Source of the DNA: CAYJRR01 sp964372275 [NCBI: uncultured bacterium]
GTDB taxonomy: Bacteria; CAYJRR01
Assembly: GCA_964372275.1 (NCBI GenBank)
Contig: CAYJRR010000106.1
Span: 1 to 15,753 of the forward strand
DNA length: 15,753 bases
Direction of reading: 5' to 3'
A program made the translations under genes and the position numbers. This document shows positions 1-6,681 of this stretch, piece by piece. Under the pieces are notes generated by a model. That model was not told the DNA's origin. It did no database searches and was given only the letters and a program-made list of their open reading frames with translations. How positions within the stretch are numbered: position 1 is the first letter of the stretch; the number at the start of each line of letters is the position of its first letter.

Positions 1-639
1 CCCGACGCCGCCGTAGATGAAGAGCGGGTTGTATCGGCGCGCCGGGCTCTCGGCGACGGCGCGCGAGGCGGCGTGTGCGAGCTGGTTCGAGGAGCCGACG
101 ACGAAGTTGTCGAAGGTGTAGCGGTTGTTGAGCGGCTTGTCCTCGAATCGCAGCGTGCCGTCGGCGATCAGCGGCGAGGGTACGCCCGGGCTGCGCGCCC
201 TCGCCTCGGCGGGAATCGACGCGCTGCGAGGCATGGGATTCGTCCGCGCGTCGTAGCGGCCCGACGCCTGGGCCGGCACCGCGTCGGCGAACTCACCTTC
301 CGTCGCGGTAGCGCGCGCGCCCGGGGCTTCGGCGGTCGGCAGCTCGTCGGCGTCGCCGTCCGGGCTCACCTCGAAGGCGATCGACACCCGGCGCTCCGCG
401 AGCGTCCCGATTTCGTCCGAGAGGAGTCGGAGGAAGTTCTCGCGCACCCACTCCACCGCGTAGCGGTTCGGCGCGAGGAGTCGGATCGTGTCGTCCTCGA
501 TCGCCTTCAGGCGCAGCGGACGAATCCAGGTGTCGAAGTTCTGTCGTGAGACCTTTTCGCGGACGCCCTCGAGGGCCCTCGTCCAGAGATTGGTGAGCGC
601 TACGTCAAGCCCCTTGCCGTCCGGTCCGCCGTTGCCCAC
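1..639 (-). CDS. dnaA: Chromosomal replication initiator protein DnaA (N-terminal part, runs off left edge)
   Basis: Initiates replication by binding DnaA boxes at oriC and melting the origin as an ATP-bound filament. Reading the minus strand from a GTG at 639 gives 213 residues in one open frame. Residues 14-85 match domain I ([17 protein letters not shown], then [10 protein letters not shown]). A Pro/Ala/Glu-rich linker (domain II) follows to about 165. The AAA+ domain III then begins with [20 protein letters not shown]. The sequence is cut inside the Walker A region (FIYGGVG), so the ATPase core and the DNA-binding domain lie outside. The start is uncertain: an in-frame GTG at 672 would add 11 residues, and neither has a clear ribosome binding site. 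I chose 639 because DnaA normally reaches its LW motif within a short N-terminus. It is divergent from rpmH, as in E. coli. Confidence 0.95.
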   Translation of the reverse strand, partial: MGNGGPDGKGLDVALTNLWTRALEGVREKVSRQNFDTWIRPLRLKAIEDDTIRLLAPNRYAVEWVRENFLRLLSDEIGTLAERRVSIAFEVSPDGDADELPTAEAPGARATATEGEFADAVPAQASGRYDARTNPMPRSASIPAEARARSPGVPSPLIADGTLRFEDKPLNNRYTFDNFVVGSSNQLAHAASRAVAESPARRYNPLFIYGGVG

Positions 640-664
640 GGCGCCGCTTCGCTGCGAAGAATGG

Positions 665-683
665 TTGTCCACCGCTGTCCACA
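665..683 (+). promoter_or_regulatory. Pair of DnaA-box-like 9-mers
   Basis: TTGTCCACC (665-673) and CTGTCCACA (675-683) are in the same orientation with starts 10 bp apart, one helical turn. Each differs by one base from TTGTCCACA, the box form favoured by high-GC bacteria such as Streptomyces and Mycobacterium, and by two from the E. coli TTATCCACA. They lie just upstream of dnaA, overlapping the alternative GTG start at 672. Confidence 0.5.
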
Positions 684-690
684 CCCCGAA

Positions 691-710
691 CCGAAAGAAA
701 CCGAAAGAAA
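691..710 (+). repeat. 10-bp tandem repeat in A-rich patch
   Basis: CCGAAAGAAA occurs twice in tandem (691-700, 701-710) and is followed by a further A-rich run. The patch is far poorer in GC than its surroundings and adjoins the DnaA-box-like pair, so it could be an unwinding element or part of the dnaA promoter. Function is inferred. Confidence 0.6.
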
Positions 711-949
711 ACAAACACTTGTCAAGTACGGCCCACAGTCTCCCAACGCACGGGCGCCCCGCTCGATCGCGCCTCCTTGGCGAACGCTCCACATGGCTTT
801 AACGCGAGGACTCCCTTCTCCCTTCGTGCTCGTCGTTCGATCGACGAATCGGCGCGAGCGCGAAGCCCGTAAGAAGTGCGGCGGAGCCTACAGCGATCCG
901 TTCGAGCGATTCAAGACTCGAAAAAGCGCGCGCGCGATCGAATCGGCGC

Positions 950-999
950 TTGACGACCGCGAGAGCCTCGTGCTTCGTATGCACCCTTTCATTCGAGGG
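950..999 (+). promoter_or_regulatory. Possible rpmH promoter and ribosome binding site
   Basis: TTGACG at 950-955 resembles a -35 box. The best -10 is TCGTAT at 975-980, which is weak and has a long 19-bp spacer. GAGGG at 995-999, 8 nt before the ATG at 1008, is a good Shine-Dalgarno sequence and supports the rpmH start. The promoter is tentative; the ribosome binding site is firm. Confidence 0.4.
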
Positions 1000-1007
1000 T
1001 TCTTTCG

Positions 1008-1163
1008 ATGGCGTCCAAGCGCACCTTCCAACCGCACAACCTCCGCCGGAAGCGCACCCACGGCTTCCTATCGCGGATGAAGACCAAGAACGGTCGCGCG
1101 GTGATCAACCGGCGTCGCGCCAAGGGCCGCAAGCGGCTCGCGCCGGTCGCCTACAAGAAGTAG
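1008..1163 (+). CDS. rpmH: 50S ribosomal protein L34
   Basis: Small basic protein of the large ribosomal subunit. The 51-residue product carries the L34 signature [17 protein letters not shown] at residues 4-20, then TKNGR and the basic end [10 protein letters not shown]. It is slightly longer than the usual 44-46 residues, with a two-residue N-terminal extension before KRTFQP and a short tail APVAYKK. A GAGGG ribosome binding site precedes the ATG. It is the first gene of the rpmH-rnpA-yidD-yidC cluster, with only 12 bp to rnpA. Confidence 0.97.
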   Translation: MASKRTFQPHNLRRKRTHGFLSRMKTKNGRAVINRRRAKGRKRLAPVAYKK

Positions 1164-1175
1164 GCGGCATTCGCG

Positions 1176-1562
1176 GTGACCGATTGCCGCGAGGCCTTTC
1201 CGAAAGGGAGGCGTCTCCGCCGTCCGCCCGATTTCGATCGCGTCCTCGACGGACCGGGAGCGGCGCGCGCCTCGGGACGCCACTTCCTGGTGGTCGCGCG
1301 GCGAGGGGAAGAGCCCCGGGGGCGCCTTGGGATCGTGGCCAGCCGTCGTGTAGGATCGTCCGTTCATCGCAATCGCGTGAAGCGTCGCGTGCGCGAGTGG
1401 TTCCGGAGGGGCCCGGCGGTGGGACCGTACGACGTGGCGGTGATCGTGAAAGTGGGGGCCGAGGCGCTCGACGCGCGCCGCACGGCCGAGGAGCTTTCCG
1501 AGCTCGTCGCGCGGGCGACGGCGCGCGCGGCGCGCGAGACGGCGGGGAGGGAGCGCGGGTGA
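1176..1562 (+). CDS. rnpA: Ribonuclease P protein component
   Basis: Protein subunit of RNase P. It binds the catalytic RNA and the 5' leader of precursor tRNA. The 128-residue product has the family start FPKGRRLRRPPDFDRVL, the central RLGIVASRRVG strand region and the diagnostic RNR motif with its basic helix, RNRVKRRVREWFR, at residues 65-77. Length is normal; the C-terminus is an Ala/Arg-rich tail. It starts with GTG 12 bp after rpmH, the usual partner. Its stop overlaps the GTG of yidD (GTGA), suggesting coupled translation. Confidence 0.96.
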   Translation: MTDCREAFPKGRRLRRPPDFDRVLDGPGAARASGRHFLVVARRGEEPRGRLGIVASRRVGSSVHRNRVKRRVREWFRRGPAVGPYDVAVIVKVGAEALDARRTAEELSELVARATARAARETAGRERG

Positions 1563-1786
1563 CGGCTCTCCCCAACCGGCCGGTCGTCTGGGCGCTCGGT
1601 CTCTACAAGCGTCTGCTCTCGCCCTGGCTGCCGCCGGCCTGCCGGTTCGAACCGACCTGTTCGGCCTACGCCACCGACTGTTTTCGCCAGCTCCCCTTCC
1701 TCCGCGCCGTGGGACACAGTCTGCGGCGTCTTTCGCGTTGCCACCCCTTCCATCCCGGGGGATACGATCCCGCCCCCGGCGCCTGA
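1559..1786 (+). CDS. yidD: Membrane protein insertion efficiency factor YidD
   Basis: Small amphipathic protein of the inner face of the membrane that assists YidC-dependent insertion. The 75-residue product has the family pattern LYKRLLSPWLPPACRFEPTC at residues 15-34, then SAYA, and CHPFHPGGYDPAP at 61-73. Conserved cysteines are C28, C34 and C61, with a further Cys at 41. I start it at the GTG overlapping the rnpA stop by 4 bases; the same frame is open further upstream but does not look like YidD there. It ends 5 bp before yidC, as expected. Confidence 0.95.
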   Translation: MTALPNRPVVWALGLYKRLLSPWLPPACRFEPTCSAYATDCFRQLPFLRAVGHSLRRLSRCHPFHPGGYDPAPGA

Positions 1787-1791
1787 CACCC

Positions 1792-3552
1792 ATGGACTCC
1801 CAGACACCCGACCGAAGACCGCTGATCGCCATCCTGCTGTGCGCCCTGCTGTGGGCGGTCTGGATGCAGATCTCCACCTCCCGGCAGCTTCGCTATCGCC
1901 AGGCGCAGGAGGAGGCGCGCAAGCAGGCCGTCGCGGAGGCGGCGATCGCGGCGCGCGTCGCCGGGACGGCGGGGCAGGCCGTCGCCGCGGGACCCTCGGG
2001 CGCGGGAACCGGGCCGGGCGCGACCGCCTCGCCGGGCGGTTCCGGAGCGCCGCCCACACCGCCGACGCCGGCCGCCGCGCCCGAGACGACGTCGGAGCTC
2101 TCCAACCGCGTGCTGTCGCTCGTCGTCTCGAGCCGCGGCGCGCGCCCGATCGCGGCCGACCTGCGGGAGTACCGCGAGGCGGTAGGGCGCGCAAAGGAGG
2201 CGGAGCAGGTGCACCTGGTCCACCCGTCGATCGACGGGACCGACCGTTTCGTCCCCCTGGCGCCGTGGTTCGGCGACGCGACGGCGTCGAAGATTCGGGC
2301 CGACAGTCCGTTCGAGACGGTCGCCGCCGACACCGGACGCGCGACCTTCCGGTTCGTGGGCGCCGACGGGCTGGAGCTGGTTCGCACCTACGAGTCGACC
2401 GGAAGCGACTACCTGGTGACGGTCACCGAGGCGTGGAGCAACCGCGGCACGCAGCCGATCACCGGACGATTCGGCGTCGTATGGGCGGCCAACCTGAAGG
2501 GGAAGGAGGCCGGTCCGGCGGGCGAGCTCACCACCGCGGCGGGGGTTGCCGAACGCGGAATCTCCAAGAATCCGAAGAAACCGGGCGAGCCGCTGGTCTA
2601 CAGCGGGCTCGTCGACTGGGTGGCGGTCGAGGATCGCTACTTCGTCGCCGCGGCGGTGCCGGTCGAGCCGCGCTACGACCAGACCGATGCGGTGCGATTC
2701 TTCCGGCCGTCGCCGGAGGCGGTCGCCGCGCTGGCGCTCGGGGCGGAGACGACCCTGGCGCCCGGGGAGACGCGGACGCAGACGCTGAAGCTCTACTTGG
2801 GTCCGAAGGACTACACGGTGCTGCGCGCCGCGGGGCATCACCTGGATCGCACGATCGCCTGGGGCGGGGTGGTGGCGCCGATCACCAAGGGGCTGTGGCA
2901 CGCGCTGCGCTGGCTGCACGGTTGGGTGAAGAACTGGGGGGTGGCGATCATCGTCCTGACCTTCATCATCCGGGGCCTGATGGCGCCGCTGGCGGCGAAG
3001 CAGATGAAGATGGCGAACGAGTTCTCGGCGAAGTCGGCCAAGCTCAAGCCCCAGCTCGACCGCCTGCGCGAAAAGTACAAGGACGATGCGATGGCGATGA
3101 ACCGGGAGACGATGCTGCTCTACAAGCAGCACGGGCTCTCGCCGTTCTCGCCGCTGGCGGGATGCTTGCCGATCCTGGTACAGATGCCGATCTGGTGGGC
3201 GCTCTATCGCGTGCTCTACACCTCGATCGACCTCCGTCAGGCGCCGTTCGCGCTCTGGATCCAGGACCTGTCGACCCCCGACCCGTACAAGGTCCTTCCG
3301 GTGCTGCTCGGGGCGGTGACGTTCGTGCAGATGAAGCTGACGCCGAACACGGGGGCCGATCCGGCGCAGCAGAAGATGATGCTCTACATGATGCCCGTGA
3401 TGTTCACCGTGATGATGTTGAACCTGCCGTCGGGGCTGGTGCTCTACATCTTCACCAGCACGTTGATGGGGATCGCGCAGCAGTGGTACCTGAAGCGGGA
3501 GATGCCGCCGACCGAAGGGCCGCGCCCGGTGCCCGCGCGTGGGGAGACCTGA
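1792..3552 (+). CDS. yidC: Membrane protein insertase YidC
   Basis: Inserts and folds inner-membrane proteins, alone or with SecYEG. The 586-residue product has an N-terminal membrane segment (about 11-27), an Ala/Gly/Pro-rich stretch (about 50-100), and a large periplasmic domain (about 100-345). The conserved C-terminal insertase core has membrane helices near 381-399, 455-475, 500-515 and 528-560. R394 in FIIRGLMAPL corresponds to the conserved groove arginine of YidC, and the PFSPLAGCLPILVQMP motif is present. The long periplasmic domain is the Gram-negative form. An upstream in-frame ATG at 1738 lies inside yidD, so 1792 is preferred because MDSQTPDRRPLIA matches the usual short lead to the first helix. 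No clear ribosome binding site is visible, but yidD ends 5 bp upstream. Confidence 0.97.
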   Translation: MDSQTPDRRPLIAILLCALLWAVWMQISTSRQLRYRQAQEEARKQAVAEAAIAARVAGTAGQAVAAGPSGAGTGPGATASPGGSGAPPTPPTPAAAPETTSELSNRVLSLVVSSRGARPIAADLREYREAVGRAKEAEQVHLVHPSIDGTDRFVPLAPWFGDATASKIRADSPFETVAADTGRATFRFVGADGLELVRTYESTGSDYLVTVTEAWSNRGTQPITGRFGVVWAANLKGKEAGPAGELTTAAGVAERGISKNPKKPGEPLVYSGLVDWVAVEDRYFVAAAVPVEPRYDQTDAVRFFRPSPEAVAALALGAETTLAPGETRTQTLKLYLGPKDYTVLRAAGHHLDRTIAWGGVVAPITKGLWHALRWLHGWVKNWGVAIIVLTFIIRGLMAPLAAKQMKMANEFSAKSAKLKPQLDRLREKYKDDAMAMNRETMLLYKQHGLSPFSPLAGCLPILVQMPIWWALYRVLYTSIDLRQAPFALWIQDLSTPDPYKVLPVLLGAVTFVQMKLTPNTGADPAQQKMMLYMMPVMFTVMMLNLPSGLVLYIFTSTLMGIAQQWYLKREMPPTEGPRPVPARGET

Positions 3553-3557
3553 AGACG

Positions 3558-3893
3558 ATGTCGAAGACCCTCCGAGGAAATCTCTTTTCGCTTCTCGCCG
3601 TGACCGCGATCGCCGCCGGTCTGGGTACGTTCCTGGGACGCACCCACGCGCAGGTCCCGCCCGCCGCGCCCCCTCCCGTTCCGTCGGCGCCCGCTCCGGC
3701 CGCCTCCGCCGCCGCACCGGTCACGACCGCGCGCCTCACGGCCGCCGCCGTCCCCGGGACGCTTACCGTCACCCGCCTCACCGACACCAGCTTCGTGGTG
3801 GTCAAGGACCAAGGGGACGCGCAGCTGGTCACGCTCTTCTCGACGGAGGGGGGGCTGGTCCAGAAGAAGCACTCCGGACGTTTCTTCTACTGA
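3558..3893 (+). CDS. Small secreted Ala/Pro-rich protein of unknown function
   Basis: I do not recognise this family. The 111-residue product has a basic start and a hydrophobic segment (residues 9-26) ending near AQ at 31-32, consistent with a Sec signal peptide or membrane anchor. A low-complexity Pro/Ala stretch (33-57) follows, then a compact region (about 66-111, TLTVTRLTDTSFVVVKDQ to KKHSGRFFY) with alternating hydrophobic residues typical of a small beta structure. It begins 5 bp after yidC with a purine-rich GGGGAG/GAAGA before the ATG, so it is probably co-transcribed. Many bacteria carry jag/khpB here; this protein has no KH or R3H motif. A role near the membrane is only suggested by position. 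Confidence 0.7.
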   Translation: MSKTLRGNLFSLLAVTAIAAGLGTFLGRTHAQVPPAAPPPVPSAPAPAASAAAPVTTARLTAAAVPGTLTVTRLTDTSFVVVKDQGDAQLVTLFSTEGGLVQKKHSGRFFY

Positions 3894-4005
3894 CGGCTCG
3901 GCTCGATTCGGTTCGGATTCGGTTGCCGAGACCGATACCGATCGGAACCGATTCGGTAACGGGACCCGACTCCGATCCGATCGGATCCGACCCGACCCGG
4001 CTCTC
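3894..4005. repeat. Degenerate GATTCGG/GATCCGA repeat tract between secreted protein and mnmE
   Basis: About 110 bp made largely of variants of a short unit: GATTCGGTTCGGATTCGGTT near 3905, ACCGATACCGATCGG, AACCGATTCGG, and a tract TCCGATCCGATCGGATCCGA at 3971-3990 with palindromic cores TCCGATCGGA and CGGATCCG. The two halves are roughly inverted to each other, so a folded RNA is possible. There is no T-run after it, so it is not a clear terminator. It is the one sizeable gap inside the otherwise tight rpmH-mnmE cluster. Confidence 0.6.
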
Positions 4006-4007
4006 TC

Positions 4008-5375
4008 ATGACCGCCACGGACACCATCGCCGCGATCGCCACCCCGCCCGGCGCCGGGGCGCTCTCGATCGTCCGCCTCTCCGGGCCGCGGGCACGGGAG
4101 ATTTCAACGAGGCTATTCGTTCTCCACGACGACTGGCCGCCGAGAGCGGTTCGGCGCGTCACGCTGCGGACGATCGGCGGCGAGGCGATCGACGACGGGC
4201 TGGCCTGGTGGGCCCCCGCGCCGACGACCTTCACCGGGGAGGAGGTGGTCGAGTTCACCGGCCACGGCGGCGCGCGCGTTACCGCGCGGTCGCTCGCCGC
4301 CTTCCTGGAGGCCGGGTGCCGTCCCGCCGAGCCCGGCGAGTTCACGCGGCGCGCCTTCCTCCACGGGCGGCTCGACCTGGCCGAGGCGGAGGCGGTCGCC
4401 GACCTGATCGCCGCGTCGACCGACGAGGCGCTGCGGATCGCGCGCGCGCAGCTCGCCGGCGGACTGTCGGAACGGATCGCCGCGCTACGCGACGAGACGC
4501 TCGACACGCTGGCGCACGTCGAGGCGGCCGTCGACTTCCCCGACGAGGCGCTCCATCCCGACGGCAACGAGACGATTGCGGCGCGATTCGCGAGGACGGC
4601 CGACGCGTGCGGACGCCTGGCCGAGACCTTCGCGCGCGGCCGGCTCTACCGGGAGGGGGCGACGGTGGTGCTCGCCGGCCGGCCCAACGTCGGCAAGTCG
4701 AGCCTCCTGAACGCGCTCGCCGGCCGGGAGCGGGCGATCGTCACCGACGAGCCGGGAACGACGCGCGACGTCGTCGAGGAGCCGCTGGAGATGGGGGGGA
4801 TCCCGGTGCTCTTGTCGGACACCGCGGGGATCCGCGCCGTCGCCGAGGACGGCGACGTGGGCCTCGCCGAGGCGGAGGGGATCCGCCGATCGCGCGCCGC
4901 CGCCGCGGGCGCCGACCTGGTGCTGTTCGTCTTCGACGCCGGCGCGGGGTTCGGTCGCGAGGACGCGCGAGCCGCGGAGCAGGTGGCCGGGCGTCCCACC
5001 GTGGTCGTGGCCAACAAGTGCGATCTCCCGCCGGCCCCGGCCGGCTCGCCACTGGCCGAAGGGGCGCTGCCCGTTTCCGCGCGCACCGGCGCCGGCCTCG
5101 ACCGCCTGCGCGAGGCGATCCGCGCGCGTCTGGCCGGAACGGGCGCGACAGAGTCGGACGGCGTGGTGATCACCCGCGCCCGTCACCGAGACGCGCTCGC
5201 GCGCGCGAACGGCTTCCTGTCGACCGCCGCCGACGCCGCGCGCCGCGGCCTCTCCCCCGATTTGATCGCCAGCGATGCGCGCCGCGGCCTCGACGCCCTC
5301 GGCGAGATCACCGGACGCGTGACGACCGACGACCTCCTCGGCCGCGTCTTCGAACGCTTCTGCGTCGGCAAGTAG
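4008..5375 (+). CDS. mnmE: tRNA U34 modification GTPase MnmE (TrmE)
   Basis: With MnmG it installs (carboxymethyl)aminomethyl groups on U34 of several tRNAs. The 455-residue product has the N-terminal folate-binding domain (DTIAAIATPPGAGALSIVRL at 5-24), a helical domain, and an inserted G domain. That G domain has P-loop GRPNVGKS at 224-231, TTRD at 251-254, DTAG at 271-274 and NKCD at 336-339. The C-terminus is the diagnostic FCVGK with catalytic C452. Length is typical. The ATG is preceded by CTCTCTC with no Shine-Dalgarno sequence, which is odd, but MTATDTIAAIATP fits the family start well. It ends the plus-strand cluster, facing the AMIN gene. Confidence 0.97.
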   Translation: MTATDTIAAIATPPGAGALSIVRLSGPRAREISTRLFVLHDDWPPRAVRRVTLRTIGGEAIDDGLAWWAPAPTTFTGEEVVEFTGHGGARVTARSLAAFLEAGCRPAEPGEFTRRAFLHGRLDLAEAEAVADLIAASTDEALRIARAQLAGGLSERIAALRDETLDTLAHVEAAVDFPDEALHPDGNETIAARFARTADACGRLAETFARGRLYREGATVVLAGRPNVGKSSLLNALAGRERAIVTDEPGTTRDVVEEPLEMGGIPVLLSDTAGIRAVAEDGDVGLAEAEGIRRSRAAAAGADLVLFVFDAGAGFGREDARAAEQVAGRPTVVVANKCDLPPAPAGSPLAEGALPVSARTGAGLDRLREAIRARLAGTGATESDGVVITRARHRDALARANGFLSTAADAARRGLSPDLIASDARRGLDALGEITGRVTTDDLLGRVFERFCVGK

Positions 5376-5390
5376 TCCGCCCTTCGGGCC

Positions 5391-5429
5391 CCCTCGGGGA
5401 TCGTTGCGCGCCTTCGCGCTCCCCGGGGG
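5391..5429. terminator. GC-rich hairpin between convergent mnmE and AMIN gene
   Basis: Positions 5391-5400 (CCCTCGGGGA) pair with 5420-5429 (TCCCCGGGGG) in ten base pairs including one T-G wobble. A nested stem GCGCG/CGCGC (5406-5410, 5415-5419) closes a CCTT loop. It lies 15 bp past the mnmE stop and 28 bp past the opposing stop. There is no strong T-run on either side, so it may be a bidirectional terminator or only an RNA-stabilising hairpin. Confidence 0.55.
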
Positions 5430-5456
5430 AGTCTCCGCCGGCCCGCCTGCCGACCC

Positions 5457-6512
5457 CTAGAAGCTCGAGCTTCCGCCGATCACCACGTCGACGCCGCCGC
5501 GGACCTCTTCGACGGTGACGTTCGGCATCTTGCCGTCGCCGGTGACGTCGTTGAGGGTGATCATCACGCGCGAGATCGGGACGCTCCCGTCCGGATTGGA
5601 GATGAAGCGGCCGCCGAGCTCCTTGACCATCGAGGTTGCGCCGGGGATCGGCGATGGGCTTCCGCCCGGCATGTCGGTTTCCTCGAGATCGAGCCAGATG
5701 CGGTTCGGATTGCGCAGCTTCAACATCCGGTATCGCGGCTTGCCGACCGTCTCGACGTGGATCACCGAGCGATCTCCGTTCTGCCGCTGCGAGACGCGCA
5801 CGATCGACGGGCTCTTGGTGGAGCTGGGGAAGACGATCTCGCCGGCGGCCGCCAGCGGCGCGGCCATCGCCACCGGGGCCGGCGGCGGCGGAGGAGGCTC
5901 CGCGGCGAAGGTGGAGTCGCTGCCGATCGAGTCGAGCGACGGCGCCGGCGCCGCCGGCTCGTCGAAGGTCGGTTCGGGCGGCGGCGGAGGCGGCGGCGCC
6001 GAGGCGGCGATCGCCTTCTTCGCCTTGGTCGGAGGCGGGGTGAAGGTCTCCTCGACGAAGCTGCTCGGGTTGTCGTCGAACGACGGTGGCGGGGGCGGCG
6101 CGGAGGAGACCGCGCCCGACGCGCTTGCGCGGCGAGCCGGCGGTTCGGCGGCGACGGGAGCGGCGCTCCCCCCTCCGCCAAATACGCGCCCGCTGTCGGC
6201 CGGCGGTTCCGAGACGGGAAGAGGAGCGGAGACCGGCGGCGGCGCCAGAGCGACCTCGGTTCCGGGGGCGGCTGCGACCGCCGCGGCGCCGTCGACCGCG
6301 GCCGGAATCTCGCCGAGCGGGGCCACCGCGGGGACGACCCCCATCGCGTCGGTCGGCGGGGCTCCGACCGCGCCGCTGGCGTCGGCGGTCACGGCCGCCG
6401 GGTCCTCGATGATCACGTCGGCGGTTGCCGGCCCGCGCTGGCGCAGCCATCCAACCGCGACACCGCCGACCAGACAGACGAACAGGATCCCGATGTAGAC
6501 GAACTTTTTCAT
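5457..6512 (-). CDS. Membrane-anchored proline-rich AMIN-domain protein
   Basis: The 351-residue product begins MKKFVYIGILFVCLVGGVAVGW, an N-terminal membrane anchor or uncleaved signal (residues 4-22). It continues with a long Ala/Pro/Glu linker (about 27-225) holding three pure proline runs at 139-143, 173-179 and 206-211. It ends in a domain (about 230-347) with the AMIN pattern: GDRSVIHVETVGKPRYRMLK, NPNRIWLDLE, then an extended beta-rich end VEEVRGGVDVVIG. AMIN domains occur in amidases (AmiC) and secretin PilQ and bind cell-wall material; no amidase or secretin domain is present here. The layout resembles a TonB-like rod reaching across the periplasm. GGAGG lies 11 nt before the ATG. 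Function unknown; an envelope-scaffold role is inferred. Confidence 0.85.
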   Translation of the reverse strand: MKKFVYIGILFVCLVGGVAVGWLRQRGPATADVIIEDPAAVTADASGAVGAPPTDAMGVVPAVAPLGEIPAAVDGAAAVAAAPGTEVALAPPPVSAPLPVSEPPADSGRVFGGGGSAAPVAAEPPARRASASGAVSSAPPPPPSFDDNPSSFVEETFTPPPTKAKKAIAASAPPPPPPPEPTFDEPAAPAPSLDSIGSDSTFAAEPPPPPPAPVAMAAPLAAAGEIVFPSSTKSPSIVRVSQRQNGDRSVIHVETVGKPRYRMLKLRNPNRIWLDLEETDMPGGSPSPIPGATSMVKELGGRFISNPDGSVPISRVMITLNDVTGDGKMPNVTVEEVRGGVDVVIGGSSSF

Positions 6513-6568
6513 GGACGACCGGCCCTCCGAGCCTACGACTTGAAGACGACCGACACCGCCGACCCGAC

Positions 6569-6588
6569 GCGGGTTTCCGAAAACCCGC
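6569..6588 (-). other. Perfect hairpin in leader of AMIN gene
   Basis: On the minus strand GCGGGTTT and AAACCCGC pair perfectly over 8 bp around a TCGG loop. It lies about 57 bp upstream of the AMIN start. No T-run follows, so it is more likely a leader RNA structure or protein-binding dyad than a simple terminator. Confidence 0.5.
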
Positions 6589-6608
6589 CAACGCCCTTAA
6601 GCCTAGAT

Positions 6609-6638
6609 AGGATAAAGGAACTTCGCCTCCGCCACCAA
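6609..6638 (-). promoter_or_regulatory. Possible promoter for AMIN gene
   Basis: In the only AT-richer stretch of this neighbourhood, the minus strand reads TTGGTG (6638-6633), 18 bp, then TATCCT (6614-6609), a weak sigma-70-like pair. It would give a leader of roughly 90 nt containing the hairpin at 6569-6588. Tentative. Confidence 0.25.
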
Positions 6639-6681
6639 GAAATGCGAAAACATTTTCAAATACGAGGCTTGGGAGGCGAAG
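6621..6681. repeat. 10-bp perfect inverted repeat around the end of the kinase gene
   Basis: CTTCGCCTCC at 6621-6630 is repeated in reverse complement, GGAGGCGAAG, at 6672-6681, around a 41-nt loop. The loop contains further partial pairing (GAAATG with CATTTTC). The kinase stop codon (6658-6656) lies inside the loop, so one arm is coding. On the minus strand the structure is followed by TTCCTTTATCC, making a weak terminator or attenuator possible. Confidence 0.5.

Larger units (their letters stand above)
640..1007. promoter_or_regulatory. dnaA-rpmH divergent gap, candidate oriC / dnaA control region
   Basis: This 368-bp stretch has no convincing gene. It holds two DnaA-box-like 9-mers at 665-683, an A-rich patch at about 688-725 that stands out from the GC-rich surroundings, a 10-bp tandem repeat at 691-710, a TTGACA on the minus strand at 725-720 that could be a -35 for dnaA (no good -10 seen), a small inverted repeat TCGTCG/CGACGA at 830-835 and 842-847, and an 11-bp direct repeat CGAATCGGCGC at 845-855 and 939-949. 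A third, poorer DnaA-box-like site (CGCTCCACA) lies at 785-793. An origin next to dnaA is common, and dnaA autoregulation is an equally good reading of the boxes. Confidence 0.5.

Noticed and set aside
600-794. 64-residue minus-strand frame over the dnaA start (MWSVRQGG...)
   Set aside because: Overlaps dnaA in another frame, has no ribosome binding site and no recognisable motif.
661-1080. Plus-strand 139-residue frame in the dnaA-rpmH gap
   Set aside because: Composition is random-looking, it runs into rpmH in a different frame, and it lacks a ribosome binding site.
1068-3717. Very long open frames on the strand opposite rnpA-yidC
   Set aside because: Arg/Pro-rich translations without recognisable domains, lying over clearly real genes; typical of antisense frames in GC-rich DNA.
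3971-3990. CRISPR-like or IS-end interpretation of the GATCCGA repeats
   Set aside because: Units are too short and contiguous for CRISPR, and there is no transposase or target duplication nearby.
5457-6512. AMIN gene as a PilQ secretin or AmiC amidase
   Set aside because: No secretin or amidase catalytic domain follows the AMIN domain; the gene ends at residue 351 right after it.
6513-6655. c-di-GMP riboswitch or sigma-54 promoter in the kinase-AMIN gap
   Set aside because: No match to the conserved riboswitch core or to a GG/GC -24/-12 element on reading both strands.
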